This document shows, piece by piece, positions 22,101 through 31,245 of a DNA stretch of 42,330 nucleotides. Position numbers and translations under genes: made by a program. Position 1 is the first letter of the stretch, and every line of letters starts with the position of its first letter. Under the pieces are notes generated by a model. That model was not told the DNA's origin. It did not search any database and worked only from the letters and a program-made list of their open reading frames with translations. The DNA lies in the IMG/VR virus record IMGVR_UViG_3300032309_000906, positions 1 to 42,330 of that record. One strand, given 5' to 3'. This DNA is from a virus.

Positions 22101-23090
22101 CTACTGGTATGTACCAGAAGGCAGAGCATTCTGTAAGGACCACTTAATAGGTGCAAAACCACCTGTGGATCCAGCATTAGTTGTGTTAGCAATCGCGTTT
22201 ACATCAACAGCAATAGTTACATAATCAGCACTACGATCAATAACCGCAGTTGTGTATGCACCTTTATTAATGTTGAAAGAAACATAAGTTGCAGAAGCAC
22301 CAGCACCTTGCGCCCATGTTAGGTCTAAGGCTGGTTGAGTGTTATTCAAAAAGCGAGTTAGTTCATCATCATTTTCCATGACGAAAGTAAAGTTGGCTGT
22401 TGAATCTAATGCACCAACAAAAATCTCGTAAGGACCTTGAGCAGTATTAATACCAAAGATTGCCTCAGCCTTACGGGTCATAGTGACTGAACCTGTGGTT
22501 GAATAACCAATAGTTGCACCGCCAATAGACACAGTACCACGCCATACTGGAGTAGGTGTAACTGTGCTAAATGTAGGGGCTGTAACTGCAGTAGTTGTAG
22601 ATGGGTGACCCATTAACTTAGTTGTATATTCCAACATACCATCTGAGTTGAAGGTCATAGTAAAGTCAGTAACCTTGCAACCAGGGTAGTAGCGATTGTT
22701 GGCAACATACATATCTTCTAATGTAAAAGAAGTTGGTTGTGCATCTGCACCGATAGCAGTTGCATTTTTAAGGCTGATCACATGAGTATAAGGGGCTGTT
22801 GCACCACTAGTTGCTACTGAGCCAAGAATTCCACCTACCCAATATCCAACGGTATCTGCAAAAACAGGACCGCCTAAATCAATTTCAGTATGACGGCGAC
22901 CTTGGATGTAGGTGTAGTTTTCTGCCATTGACCCACGAAGACCTGTATCGTAAAGTGGGTTGATAATATCAACAGGTTTGAACGCATCTTTATTAATAGG
23001 AATAAAGTTTGTTGCGTCAACTGGTGTTGCTGGGGTTACCTCTTTAGCAATGCCGAGGTAACTTCTTACGGATGGTTGGGCGTTAGCCAT
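22101..23090 (-). CDS. Major tail (tube) protein
   Basis: The 329-residue beta-rich protein has the tail tube pattern SYLGIAKEVTPATPVDATNFIPI ... GLRGSMAENYTYIQGRRHTEIDLGGPVFADTVGYWV, followed by an Ig-like beta region. The place before the frameshifted chaperones and the length fit an actinophage-type major tail protein. It is followed by an attenuator hairpin. Confidence 0.85.
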   Translation of the reverse strand: MANAQPSVRSYLGIAKEVTPATPVDATNFIPINKDAFKPVDIINPLYDTGLRGSMAENYTYIQGRRHTEIDLGGPVFADTVGYWVGGILGSVATSGATAPYTHVISLKNATAIGADAQPTSFTLEDMYVANNRYYPGCKVTDFTMTFNSDGMLEYTTKLMGHPSTTTAVTAPTFSTVTPTPVWRGTVSIGGATIGYSTTGSVTMTRKAEAIFGINTAQGPYEIFVGALDSTANFTFVMENDDELTRFLNNTQPALDLTWAQGAGASATYVSFNINKGAYTTAVIDRSADYVTIAVDVNAIANTTNAGSTGGFAPIKWSLQNALPSGTYQ

Positions 23091-23094
23091 TTAT

Positions 23095-23316
23095 TCACGC
23101 TCCTGCGCTAATGTCTGACGGGGCAGACGGTTTGACTTCTTCTTTTGGTAATTCCTTTTTGTCTTTCTCAACCGCAGGTGCGGTTTTAGATGACACTAGT
23201 TGAACACCCGAAGCCTTGAAACCATCGGGAGCGTCAAAAGTGTCGCCCTTATTAACGATAAGGCTGAGATCAGGAATTACTCTCTCACCCTCACCAGTAT
23301 ATTCGTAACGAGGCAT
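23095..23316 (-). CDS. Small structural-region protein
   Basis: The 73-residue product has a short beta part (YEYTGEGERVIPDLSLIVNKGDTFDAPDGF) and a Lys/Glu/Pro-rich disordered tail. GGAGAAT precedes the ATG. It lies between the tail terminator and the major tail gene. The first part resembles small phage proteins of the head-tail region. The function is unknown. Confidence 0.6.
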   Translation of the reverse strand: MPRYEYTGEGERVIPDLSLIVNKGDTFDAPDGFKASGVQLVSSKTAPAVEKDKKELPKEEVKPSAPSDISAGA

Positions 23317-23326
23317 TGGTATTCTC

Positions 23327-23830
23327 CTAGTTCTGTATCATTTGAGTTACGGTAAATCGTAAAGCCGCCCAAGTTTCAGTTGCGCCACCTTCGCTAGTTA
23401 GTGGTTCCCCGTATTGGACATCTATTGCTGGTTCTGCGGCTTGCCATATTCTAGTGGGGTCATTTTCACCCAGTTCATGGAAGCCATTTCTTAGTCGTTC
23501 TTTTATGCTATCAATTAATTGATCAAAGGCGGTCATAGCATCTTCAGCATTTCGTTCAAGTGAGTGATGGAATACCTGAAGGGCTATGGAATAATCTACA
23601 CGCTTCCAACCTAGACCAGTTCCGTCAGATTGGACACCACCAATAGCGACACGGCTTTCTGTCTCACTTTCAATAAACACCACACATGCGGCTCTATTGT
23701 TTTGACCAGGAAAACTATTGACTTGGAAGTTAATGCGTTTTGGAAATGAATTAAAAACTTGGTTAAGGGTAGTTATCTGTGCAGATGATATCCAAGTCGT
23801 AATCGCATCTCTGACTACTCTACGGCTCAT
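23327..23830 (-). CDS. Tail terminator / completion protein
   Basis: The 167-residue protein has an alpha/beta pattern: RDAITTWISSAQ, a central beta strand (AACVVFIESETESRVAIGG), VDYSIALQVFHHS and a long helix (AEDAMTAFDQLIDSIKERLRNG). It ends in beta strands (TWAALRFTVTQMI). This fits the tail terminator family. Gene order, after the head-tail adaptor and before the tail tube gene, supports it. Confidence 0.6.
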   Translation of the reverse strand: MSRRVVRDAITTWISSAQITTLNQVFNSFPKRINFQVNSFPGQNNRAACVVFIESETESRVAIGGVQSDGTGLGWKRVDYSIALQVFHHSLERNAEDAMTAFDQLIDSIKERLRNGFHELGENDPTRIWQAAEPAIDVQYGEPLTSEGGATETWAALRFTVTQMIQN

Positions 23831-23834
23831 TTGA

Positions 23835-24731
23835 CTACCTAATTCTGCGGAAGGGCTTTAGTAAATCCATAGCCATCGCCATATCGTCACCGATATTTTG
23901 ATTACCTGCTATACCTTGAGATGGAAGTGTGCCAACGCCCATTACTAGCGAGTTATCACCACGGACTTTAAGCATAGCAGTTGTGGCAAGAATTGTTGCT
24001 TGTTTAACTGAAGGTGGCAAGGCTGATATAGACACACCAGCCGCATGATTGTAGGCGAGCGCATAAGTTAGTGGAACAGTTGTTGAACCAAAAGTATATG
24101 TGCTTGCAACTCTAACAGTTTCAGAATACATACCGTCATAAATCTTTAATTCTAATCCAGCAGTAATGCCTTTACCGCTTGCAACTAGAATACTTGTATC
24201 ACCAGCAGTTTCAGTTGTTGCAGTAACAGTATTTGCGTATCCATTTATGTAAGTGTATTTCAAAAATACTTCTGTGCCTTGTCCGCTTGGGAAACCAAAG
24301 GCAATAGGACCTTGAGAGGTCATCACATTATTTAATCCAGCGTATGGAAAGATAACTTCTGAGTTTTCAAGCCAGCAGACAGAAGGGTCTGAGGCTGTAA
24401 TTAGATTATTTGGATAGTTGCCATACTCAATGTTAGTAAGAGCAATAATAGGACTATACCTTGGGTGGAAACGGATTGTTCCATCACCTCTAATACGAGA
24501 GCGTTGTGTTTCTGTTTCCTCTGTTGCACCAAGAACTTGGTTGCAATAAGTATCTACCCATGATGAAGCACGGGCAATAACATTTACTAATTCGCTATCT
24601 TGGACATCGGGATCAGTAGAATTAAATACGAGATTATCAATATCAATAGCAGTCGGAGCATTACGATATTCATTAGCAGTCAAGTAAGGTGTCGAGAACT
24701 GTTGCGTTGTTGGATTTATTGCACTAGCCAC
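23835..24731 (-). CDS. Head-tail connector/adaptor protein
   Basis: The 298-residue protein (GTG start) has an N-terminal helical part (DSELVNVIARASSWVDTYCNQVLG), the usual opening of Gp6-like adaptor proteins. An inserted beta domain follows (about 80-230), then a helical C-terminus (VKQATILATTAMLKVRG). It lies between the zinc-ribbon gene and the tail terminator, as expected for a connector. Confidence 0.65.
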   Translation of the reverse strand: MASAINPTTQQFSTPYLTANEYRNAPTAIDIDNLVFNSTDPDVQDSELVNVIARASSWVDTYCNQVLGATEETETQRSRIRGDGTIRFHPRYSPIIALTNIEYGNYPNNLITASDPSVCWLENSEVIFPYAGLNNVMTSQGPIAFGFPSGQGTEVFLKYTYINGYANTVTATTETAGDTSILVASGKGITAGLELKIYDGMYSETVRVASTYTFGSTTVPLTYALAYNHAAGVSISALPPSVKQATILATTAMLKVRGDNSLVMGVGTLPSQGIAGNQNIGDDMAMAMDLLKPFRRIR

Positions 24732-25008
24732 TTGACCCGTCCATTTCTATTCTCTCGTTTGTATGCCCACACCTTGAGCATTTCTTAAACCATGAACCAA
24801 ATCCACATTGGGAACAGGTATAGCCAGCCCCAGCAGATGCGCTTCCAGTAAGTCCTGCCTCACCAATACCTTCATGCTTCATTTGTTTAGCATGCTTTGG
24901 ATTTTCTACATTGATCAAACCACTTCGGTCTGCTTTATAAATTTTAGTACCGCGTTCAGTCCTGACTGCTATCTCTTTCAAGCCCTGCGGTGGAATCATC
25001 TTCGGCAT
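24724..25008 (-). CDS. Structural-region protein with C-terminal zinc ribbon
   Basis: I start at ATG 25008 (MPKMIPPQGLKEIAV...), which has GGGAGGG 8 bases upstream. The longer frame to 25083 overlaps the preceding gene more. The 94-residue product has a short N-terminal domain with NVENPKHAKQMKHEGIGEA and a C-terminal zinc ribbon, CSQCG...CSRCG. It lies between capsid and connector genes. Such proteins recur in phage head modules, but the role is unknown. Confidence 0.65.
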   Translation of the reverse strand: MPKMIPPQGLKEIAVRTERGTKIYKADRSGLINVENPKHAKQMKHEGIGEAGLTGSASAGAGYTCSQCGFGSWFKKCSRCGHTNERIEMDGSSG

Positions 25009-25138
25009 TTTGGAAGCCCTCCCAAATTGTGTAGTCAGTACTCTTGCAGACATCACATACGAAATTCTCGTTTTTGTTGCCACGCCTTGCTCTATTGCAA
25101 GAAATACAAATGTATAAAACTATTTGATTATCAGTCAT
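24956..25138 (-). CDS. Small zinc-ribbon protein
   Basis: The 60-residue product has C11-x2-C14 (CISC) and C28-x2-C31 (CDVC), then an acidic tail. ATG 25138 follows the stem-loop behind the capsid gene and lacks a clear Shine-Dalgarno. It overlaps the next gene by 53 bases in another frame. The two Cys pairs favour a real gene. Confidence 0.55.
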   Translation of the reverse strand: MTDNQIVLYICISCNRARRGNKNENFVCDVCKSTDYTIWEGFQNAEDDSTAGLERDSSQD

Positions 25139-25151
25139 AGTAATTTATTAG

Positions 25152-25185
25152 TAAGTGGTGCACCCGTTATATGATGCACCACTTA
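25152..25185 (-). promoter_or_regulatory. Long perfect stem-loop after the major capsid gene
   Basis: TAAGTGGTGCA and TGCACCACTTA form a perfect 11-bp stem with a 12-base loop, 16 bases after the capsid stop. No T-run follows on either strand, so it is not a standard terminator. It may protect the capsid mRNA 3' end or mark a processing site. Confidence 0.6.
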
Positions 25186-25200
25186 TCTAACTATCTTAGA

Positions 25201-26880
25201 TTAAACGTTGCCGATTCCAGAAACTGCACCGTTCCACGCTGGTGCGTAGCATAGGAAAGTTCCACGGAAATAGGTTGAGAAATCATAAGTAAATTGAGTT
25301 ACAGGCCATTGAACGCCCATATAGTCCTGAACATTGAAGACAGACCAAACGTCAGAAACTTCTGTGTCTGGAATTGGCAATGTATAGGATAGAACAGGGC
25401 TTACGCCTTGTTGCAACCATGGGTGAACTGTAAGTGGAACCATCTTACCAGTAATCTCGTTATTGAGAGCACCGATAGTTGCACCACCAACGTAATCGCC
25501 TGTTTCTGTTTGAGTAAGGTTCAAACGATAGTTCGCTGTTGAACCGTTCTTAATAGAATCAGATAGTTGCTTGCGGTCTGCACCGTTGATCAAGATCTCA
25601 TCTGGATCAGCCTTTACAGAATTGTAAAGATTGTAGAATACTGTCTGGTATTCAACGCCCGGATTAGATGTGCTAAATGCGGCACCATTACGGTTATTGT
25701 TGAAACCTGAGTTAGCACCTAGAACAGTTGGAAGAATTCCGTCATATCCTGTTGCATAGGCAGAAGTGTCTGCGTTTGCGCGAGATGCGGCGGCTCCACT
25801 TGTTGAGAAAGCAAAGTTATCGCCTACTAGGTTAGTTGCGGCGGCTCCTTGGATAACGCAAGAATTACCTTGAGATACACCAACGAACTTGCAGTTTGCT
25901 GTTCCTGTTGCAGTTCCAACGTAGATATTGTAACCAATAGCACCTGATACTGCTGTCCATGTTAGATTAAGAACATCACCAGCGGCGATTGTTTCTGCGG
26001 CTACTGCAGAAACGATTGACTCACCGAATCCTGAACCTGAGATACCAGCGTTTGCTGTGATATAGATATAGTAAGCACCTGCGGCTAGAGCAGTTTGACC
26101 TGCTCCTGCAACTGGTGAAGAAGCAACGATACCTGTTGGTGCTGATAGTGCACCGACATAAGGTGAGGCTGTTCCGCGTGCGAATAGCATCATTCTTTCT
26201 TCCATCAACATTGTTGCGTAAAGTGTTGAGGTTGAAGAAAGTTGACGTAGGTCTTGGTAACCCATACCTGAGAAGTTAGCATCAAAAGACACCTGATCAG
26301 ATAGTGAATATGAGTTGTAAGGGAACACTACATCGAACGCATTGTAGGAAATCTGAGGTCCGCGCTCTAACCAAAGTGGGTTAGCAGAACCAGGAGAGAA
26401 GTTATTCTGAGTTGTCTCAGTAATACCAGGCCAGATGTTTCCTTGTCCTCCAGTACCAGTACCAGTGTATCCTGAGATAACTTTGATACGGTGTGAAGTT
26501 CCAACACCCTTCTTACGCGGAATCTTGTTGCGAAGTGGGGTTGGGCGTGGTGTTAATAGTTTTGCTGGTGCCTCAAGGTCAAATGCCGCGAAGGAAGATG
26601 CTAGAGGTGTAGTCAGAGTAATTTCTTTAGCAATATCAGCACTTACTGTGCGTTGTGTTGCTAAAGCATTTTGTAGTGAGCCTAGAACTTCAGGAGTAAG
26701 GCTCTTGTTTGAAGCAAGTGCTTCTAGTTGTGCAGTTGGGTCTTGACCCATTTGTCCATTTACAAAAGAACGAGGTGATGAGAGTGACTTACTCAATTCA
26801 CCAACGAACTCTTCATGGCGCTCTGCGGCAACTTTAGGATTTGACTCTCCGTAGAGGTCAGATGCTTTTAAGTTTTCCAT
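25201..26880 (-). CDS. Major capsid protein with Ig/Fn3-like insert
   Basis: The 559-residue protein follows the protease gene and has an HK97-type layout: helical N-terminal delta region (about 1-90), LLTPRPTPLRNKIPRKKG (about 109-125), spine-like DQVSFDANFSGMGYQDLRQLSST ... TLYATMLMEERMMLFARG, and C-terminal beta strands. Between about 246 and 348 lies a beta-sandwich-like insert with LTWTAVSGAIGYNIYVGTATG, the F/G-strand pattern of Fn3/Ig domains. The insert makes it longer than a plain HK97 fold and probably projects from the capsid. Confidence 0.85.
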   Translation of the reverse strand: MENLKASDLYGESNPKVAAERHEEFVGELSKSLSSPRSFVNGQMGQDPTAQLEALASNKSLTPEVLGSLQNALATQRTVSADIAKEITLTTPLASSFAAFDLEAPAKLLTPRPTPLRNKIPRKKGVGTSHRIKVISGYTGTGTGGQGNIWPGITETTQNNFSPGSANPLWLERGPQISYNAFDVVFPYNSYSLSDQVSFDANFSGMGYQDLRQLSSTSTLYATMLMEERMMLFARGTASPYVGALSAPTGIVASSPVAGAGQTALAAGAYYIYITANAGISGSGFGESIVSAVAAETIAAGDVLNLTWTAVSGAIGYNIYVGTATGTANCKFVGVSQGNSCVIQGAAATNLVGDNFAFSTSGAAASRANADTSAYATGYDGILPTVLGANSGFNNNRNGAAFSTSNPGVEYQTVFYNLYNSVKADPDEILINGADRKQLSDSIKNGSTANYRLNLTQTETGDYVGGATIGALNNEITGKMVPLTVHPWLQQGVSPVLSYTLPIPDTEVSDVWSVFNVQDYMGVQWPVTQFTYDFSTYFRGTFLCYAPAWNGAVSGIGNV

Positions 26881-26901
26881 TTTTATCTTTCTAGTAAAGA
26901 G

Positions 26902-28245
26902 TTACTTAGATTCTGCTGGGGTATTCGCTTTAGCAAGAAAATCTTTTGCCATTTCGCGGTAACCTTTTGCTAGAACCTTGTCGGTAGTGGCAGATGCTTT
27001 GGCTAGATAAATATCAGCCTTTGCTTTCCACTCGGATAGTTGTTTTTCGCCTGTCGCTATGGCAGATCGTTTAGGACCGCCACCTCTTGCGAGAGATTTT
27101 GCCGTTGCTAGTTCAGTTTCTAATTGGTTAGCCTTGTTCTCTACCGCCTCGTTTGCGGATTTCAACGTAGCAACTTCTTTTTCTACCGACTTCATAGCAC
27201 TCTTTACGGCTTTCTCAATGATACTGTTTAAGTCAGTATCAGCGAGCAGGGACTTACTCGTTTCGGGTTCAACCTCAACGAATTCTTCGATTGTTTCTTC
27301 AGTTACAGATGGCAACACTTCAATAGTTGAAGGTGGCACAATAGTATCTACTGACTTTGGTGTTTCTGTTGGGCTGATCATTGTTGCTGTTGATACATCA
27401 GTACGACCATGAGCATTAGCAGGTTGATCGCAACCGCACTCAAGGCACTTATGTGCATCTAATGACTTATCAGCCATTGAATTATCTTCTACTACAATTT
27501 CTTTCTTTGCTTCACCAAGTTCATGCTCAGCCCCACTACCAGCAGGACCTTCAGCAGTTTCTTGTTCAGCACTTTCGCCGTATTGTTTTTCAATATCGTC
27601 ATAACCGTATTCTTTGCACATTGACTTACATTCGTCAAATGCTCTTTTTGCCATGGCATAGCGCTCAGTCATTTCTTCGCGTGAAGGAACTGACTTTGCT
27701 TCACCGTTCATAGGCATTTCTGTTTCGTGCATTTCTTTTTCTATGGTCGTTTCCACTAGTTCCTCTACTTTCACTAACGAAGTTTCACCTTCAACAGACT
27801 TAGCCAATACTAACTGGCAGTTAGGATTTGCTGGGCGATCTACTAGGCTTACTTCTACAATTTGACCGTCAATAATTCTTCCATTGACCGCCTTTGTATC
27901 TCGGACAACTCTAGGTGCCCGAATTCCGATTGAGAAGCCCTTGAGGACACCAGTTTCTACTTTTCTTACAGAAACAGGATCTACTACTAGGGCTGAGATG
28001 TAATGTCCATCTGACTTTGCTTCATATTCTTTTGCCACACCTGCGGCGATATTGCTGTGCTGTTCTCTGATATTGCCACCAGTCATAAACCACTCTGGCA
28101 TAGCACGGCTTAACCAAGCATCATCAGCAATTTGTTGATCAATGTCTAGGCTGTCGTCTGTTGCTTTGCCATAGACAGTAAGTGTGCCATCATCATTTTT
28201 ATTTGTCTTGACGATTTGAGCGTAGGTGGTTGCTAGGTTTTCCAT
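26902..28245 (-). CDS. Prohead protease fused to scaffold-like C-terminus
   Basis: The 447-residue protein has the HK97-type (S78-like) protease pattern in its first 150 residues: His63 in REQHSN, Ser105 in GFSIGIR and the EVSLVDRPANPNC segment (about 131-143). Then come a Glu-rich linker, a short Cys cluster (CLECGCD, about 264-270) and a C-terminal coiled coil (about 345-385). That tail looks like an internal scaffold, so protease and scaffold seem to be one gene. It precedes the capsid gene directly. Confidence 0.8.
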   Translation of the reverse strand: MENLATTYAQIVKTNKNDDGTLTVYGKATDDSLDIDQQIADDAWLSRAMPEWFMTGGNIREQHSNIAAGVAKEYEAKSDGHYISALVVDPVSVRKVETGVLKGFSIGIRAPRVVRDTKAVNGRIIDGQIVEVSLVDRPANPNCQLVLAKSVEGETSLVKVEELVETTIEKEMHETEMPMNGEAKSVPSREEMTERYAMAKRAFDECKSMCKEYGYDDIEKQYGESAEQETAEGPAGSGAEHELGEAKKEIVVEDNSMADKSLDAHKCLECGCDQPANAHGRTDVSTATMISPTETPKSVDTIVPPSTIEVLPSVTEETIEEFVEVEPETSKSLLADTDLNSIIEKAVKSAMKSVEKEVATLKSANEAVENKANQLETELATAKSLARGGGPKRSAIATGEKQLSEWKAKADIYLAKASATTDKVLAKGYREMAKDFLAKANTPAESK

Positions 28246-28253
28246 GGTTCTCC

Positions 28254-28535
28254 TTATGCTGAGTAAGTAATGACGATTGCGCCTGTTGCAGATGCCGCGG
28301 CTGAGATAGCCCAGACAGTATCTCCACCATTTACATAAAAAACTTGATTTGCGTTTGCGCCTATTGTTCTACCAATAGTTGCGCCTGAAGTAGCGATTGT
28401 TTGGTCACCAACAAAGATTGCCGCTGAATGACCGTTATGAATGTTAATAGGAGTTTGACGTGGAATACCAGTTGGCGCGGTAAAGATAGCCGTAGGTGTA
28501 GTAAAAGTAGATGCGTTAACGTGTTGGAAAGCCAT
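28254..28535 (-). CDS. Small beta-rich head-region protein (possible decoration protein)
   Basis: I start at ATG 28535, after AAAGGAG. The longer frame overlaps the MuF gene. The 93-residue product is rich in Thr, Ala, Ile and Gly with alternating beta pattern and no Cys. It lies between MuF and the protease. Position and composition suit a small capsid-bound protein, but there is no family match I can name. Confidence 0.55.
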   Translation of the reverse strand: MAFQHVNASTFTTPTAIFTAPTGIPRQTPINIHNGHSAAIFVGDQTIATSGATIGRTIGANANQVFYVNGGDTVWAISAAASATGAIVITYSA

Positions 28536-28545
28536 TTTTTCTCCT

Positions 28546-29352
28546 TTAGGATATTTCTCTAGTATCAACAATATACGGTGCTATGTCGCACATGCAGTTC
28601 GGGTGAACTGGTGGGTCACCATTTACCCATTGTTCGCCAATTTGTATCGGTGACTGGTTGTAGTTTTCTTGGCACTCATCACATGGGTCAGCAACTAGCC
28701 ACTCAACCATTTCTACACCTGATTCCAAGTATAGTTCTTTACTGGCTTGAACAACTGATCTGCTCATCTCTGTTTGAGCAATAGTCAATGCCCTAACTGG
28801 GTCATCTAGTAATTCATCAAGCAAGATAGATACTTGGCTTGGTGCTAATCCCTGTTCAAGGGCACCAGCAAGTATTGTGCCTATTCTTTTAACTGTGGTT
28901 CTTGTGATTTCATCACTTGTATAACGACCACTAGATATTAAACTATCTAAGGCTGTTGGTCTTCTCATTAATAATGCGGCTGGTTTGTTTCCTGGTGTCC
29001 AGTTTGCCCAATTTGTCCTTAGGGCTTGAGCCACTTCATCACGAGAAAGTTCTTTTTTGATCATTAGTTTAGCAATTTCATAATTTGTTATTGCTTCACC
29101 TAAGACATAAGCATCTGCATAAATTCTAGTTAAAACATCTCGGATTGGTTTTGTTTCAACAATAACATTGACCATCGCCCAATCTCTTGCTTGGGCTGTA
29201 GTTACTCTCACACCCTCAACATCGGGGTGGTGTGCTTGAAACCATGCTTCGGTAACTGAATTTACATCCACAGAGGCAACGATAGCATTCCTAATTGCTC
29301 TTATGTGCCGAAGGGCAAGGCGACGCTTTAATCGCTCCCGATTCGGTTTCAT
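28546..29352 (-). CDS. MuF-like head morphogenesis protein
   Basis: The 268-residue protein starts on the portal stop (TAATG) and is mostly helical. Its C-terminal part has the MuF pattern: RALTIAQTEMSRSVVQASKELY ... VEWLVADPCDECQENY ... PPVHPNCMCDIAPY. MuF proteins are minor head proteins injected or packaged with the DNA. The Cys and His residues probably bind zinc. Confidence 0.8.
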   Translation of the reverse strand: MKPNRERLKRRLALRHIRAIRNAIVASVDVNSVTEAWFQAHHPDVEGVRVTTAQARDWAMVNVIVETKPIRDVLTRIYADAYVLGEAITNYEIAKLMIKKELSRDEVAQALRTNWANWTPGNKPAALLMRRPTALDSLISSGRYTSDEITRTTVKRIGTILAGALEQGLAPSQVSILLDELLDDPVRALTIAQTEMSRSVVQASKELYLESGVEMVEWLVADPCDECQENYNQSPIQIGEQWVNGDPPVHPNCMCDIAPYIVDTREIS

Positions 29353-31232
29353 TAGATACCAAGATAGCGTTCAGCGTACCAACGTGCGGCTTCTAAGTCA
29401 CCCACAGAAACATACTTATTTAAGACATCTGCATAATCACCCTCAATATGCTCAAAGTTAAAATTGCGCTTGTGGTTGCCTTTTCTAACCCACTTGAGGA
29501 AGACTTTTAACTCTTTCTCAACTGCACTTGTTTCTTCTTCAACTGTTTCTTTAGATTCCAATGCCTCAGCCTCAGCAACACCAGCCTCAGGGGCAGGAGT
29601 GCTACCAATTTCAACTTGGTTCTCAACGGGCGTGGCTTCCTCACCTGCAAGAGCGCTTGCGCCAGACGCAGTTGCCGCATCAATAATCCCATCTGGGCTT
29701 AGGAAGAATAAACCACTACCAGAATATAGCATTGGCATATCGGCTTGAGGTGTATCAAGTAATGGTAATCCCATGTTTGATCTTGCCTCATTGACTGTAC
29801 GACCGCCATTTTTGAGTTCAATATCTACTTTACGAGCCTCAGCCTCAGTATCTATCTTGCTCTCAAATAGAATCTTAAACTCTAACTCTCTTGGCATGCC
29901 AAGATATAGATAAGAAATGTTTGTTAGTTGCTTAGACAGCCAATTAGCAAGAGGGGCAATACCAATGCTCTCACCTGATAAGGTTTCGCCTTGTTGCAAT
30001 CCACTTGCGCCTAATGAGCCTGAGCCACTAAAGCCAATTTCTGAAGGCAAGACACCAAAGTGTCCGCAAATGCTTGTGATCAGGTAGTTATCAAATTCTG
30101 ACTTGAATTTTTCACCATAACCGTCAAACTGTTGAGGCTTGAATCCAGCAGGAAGTATGCGAGCGCGTTTTCTTTGTGCTGTTTGTCCTGCAAGATCATC
30201 ATTGAAGATATTTTCATAGGCTCTAAGCAATTCAGGATTATTACCAAAGTTAGCATCTGTTTCAAATAACAACTCAGGCAATACACCATCGGTATATTCA
30301 GCCCGTAGCCATTGCTGACGGCGTAGATAAATGTCTGCAATAGGTAAGGCACGCTCAACAGGTGAGAATCCATAAACTGTCCAAGAGCGTCTGTTCTTGA
30401 TCAGGTAAATTAACTCATCTGCTGTAAATTCACCATCTGCATCTTCACCATCTGTGCTTGCCATAAATTCTGAACGTGGGAAGCCGAACAGAATTTGCTG
30501 GTAGGCAGGGTTTGGTGCCGCAGGGCGCATACCACGGTCATCAATTAATGGTTTAATTGTTGAACCATCTAGTATCTGTAATCCGTAAAGATCACCGCTT
30601 ACTGACTGCTGAGGCCATATAGAAAAGGCATCTAAAACTAGGATTTCTTCAAGTGCTATATTAATCCAGTCATTGAAAGTTAAACCGTTTGACTTATCAG
30701 GTTGCTCCCAAAACTGGCGAAGGCGGTTAATTTCATCTGTGTATTTTGTTCTAGCATCTGCCATCGCCCTTACATGGTCTTTACCAGATTCAGATGATAT
30801 TTTTTCAGAAGCATCTTGGCTCATAACAATATCCCAGTCATAACTGGTAATTTTTGCTTTAATTACTTCAACACATCTTCTTAAAATATCAATTTGATCA
30901 GCCGCAGAGCGTAAAGTTGTAAATGGTACCAATCGGGTTGGTGTGATATTGATATTTTGAGCAGTTTGATATTCATAACGGCGTGGGTCAGCACGACCAT
31001 CTTCACGAACAGGGTTAATAGATCCCGGAATTAATGGGTTACCTGGTGTAAAAGGAACTGTCGGCCATATTGGGTTGCGAGGTAACGATACCGATTGACC
31101 ATATTGCTGGGTATAAATGCCAGCACGATTTACCATGTCTTGTTCAGACATAGTTACTGCCCCTGCTGGTAAATTCGGTGCTTTCTGAATTTCAACCGCA
31201 AGGGCTCTTGCTATTCTATCTAGCAGACCCAC
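29352..31232 (-). CDS. Portal protein
   Basis: GTG 31232 follows AAGGAGG. The 626-residue protein has portal-type features: ...DILRRCVEVIKAKITSYDWDI, LEEILVLDAFSIWPQ, ELIYLIKNRRSWTVYGFSPVERALPIADIYL and NEARSNMGLPLL. These match large HK97/SPP1-type phage portals. Its C-terminal 100 residues are Glu/Ala-rich, then KWVRKGNHKRNFNFEHIEG. It is next to MuF and the head fibre genes, at the head vertex module. Confidence 0.85.
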   Translation of the reverse strand: MGLLDRIARALAVEIQKAPNLPAGAVTMSEQDMVNRAGIYTQQYGQSVSLPRNPIWPTVPFTPGNPLIPGSINPVREDGRADPRRYEYQTAQNINITPTRLVPFTTLRSAADQIDILRRCVEVIKAKITSYDWDIVMSQDASEKISSESGKDHVRAMADARTKYTDEINRLRQFWEQPDKSNGLTFNDWINIALEEILVLDAFSIWPQQSVSGDLYGLQILDGSTIKPLIDDRGMRPAAPNPAYQQILFGFPRSEFMASTDGEDADGEFTADELIYLIKNRRSWTVYGFSPVERALPIADIYLRRQQWLRAEYTDGVLPELLFETDANFGNNPELLRAYENIFNDDLAGQTAQRKRARILPAGFKPQQFDGYGEKFKSEFDNYLITSICGHFGVLPSEIGFSGSGSLGASGLQQGETLSGESIGIAPLANWLSKQLTNISYLYLGMPRELEFKILFESKIDTEAEARKVDIELKNGGRTVNEARSNMGLPLLDTPQADMPMLYSGSGLFFLSPDGIIDAATASGASALAGEEATPVENQVEIGSTPAPEAGVAEAEALESKETVEEETSAVEKELKVFLKWVRKGNHKRNFNFEHIEGDYADVLNKYVSVGDLEAARWYAERYLGI

Positions 31233-31245
31233 TGGCTTAGCCTCC

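Noticed and set aside
25152-25185. Intrinsic terminator after the capsid gene
   Set aside because: The stem is perfect but no T-run follows on either strand.
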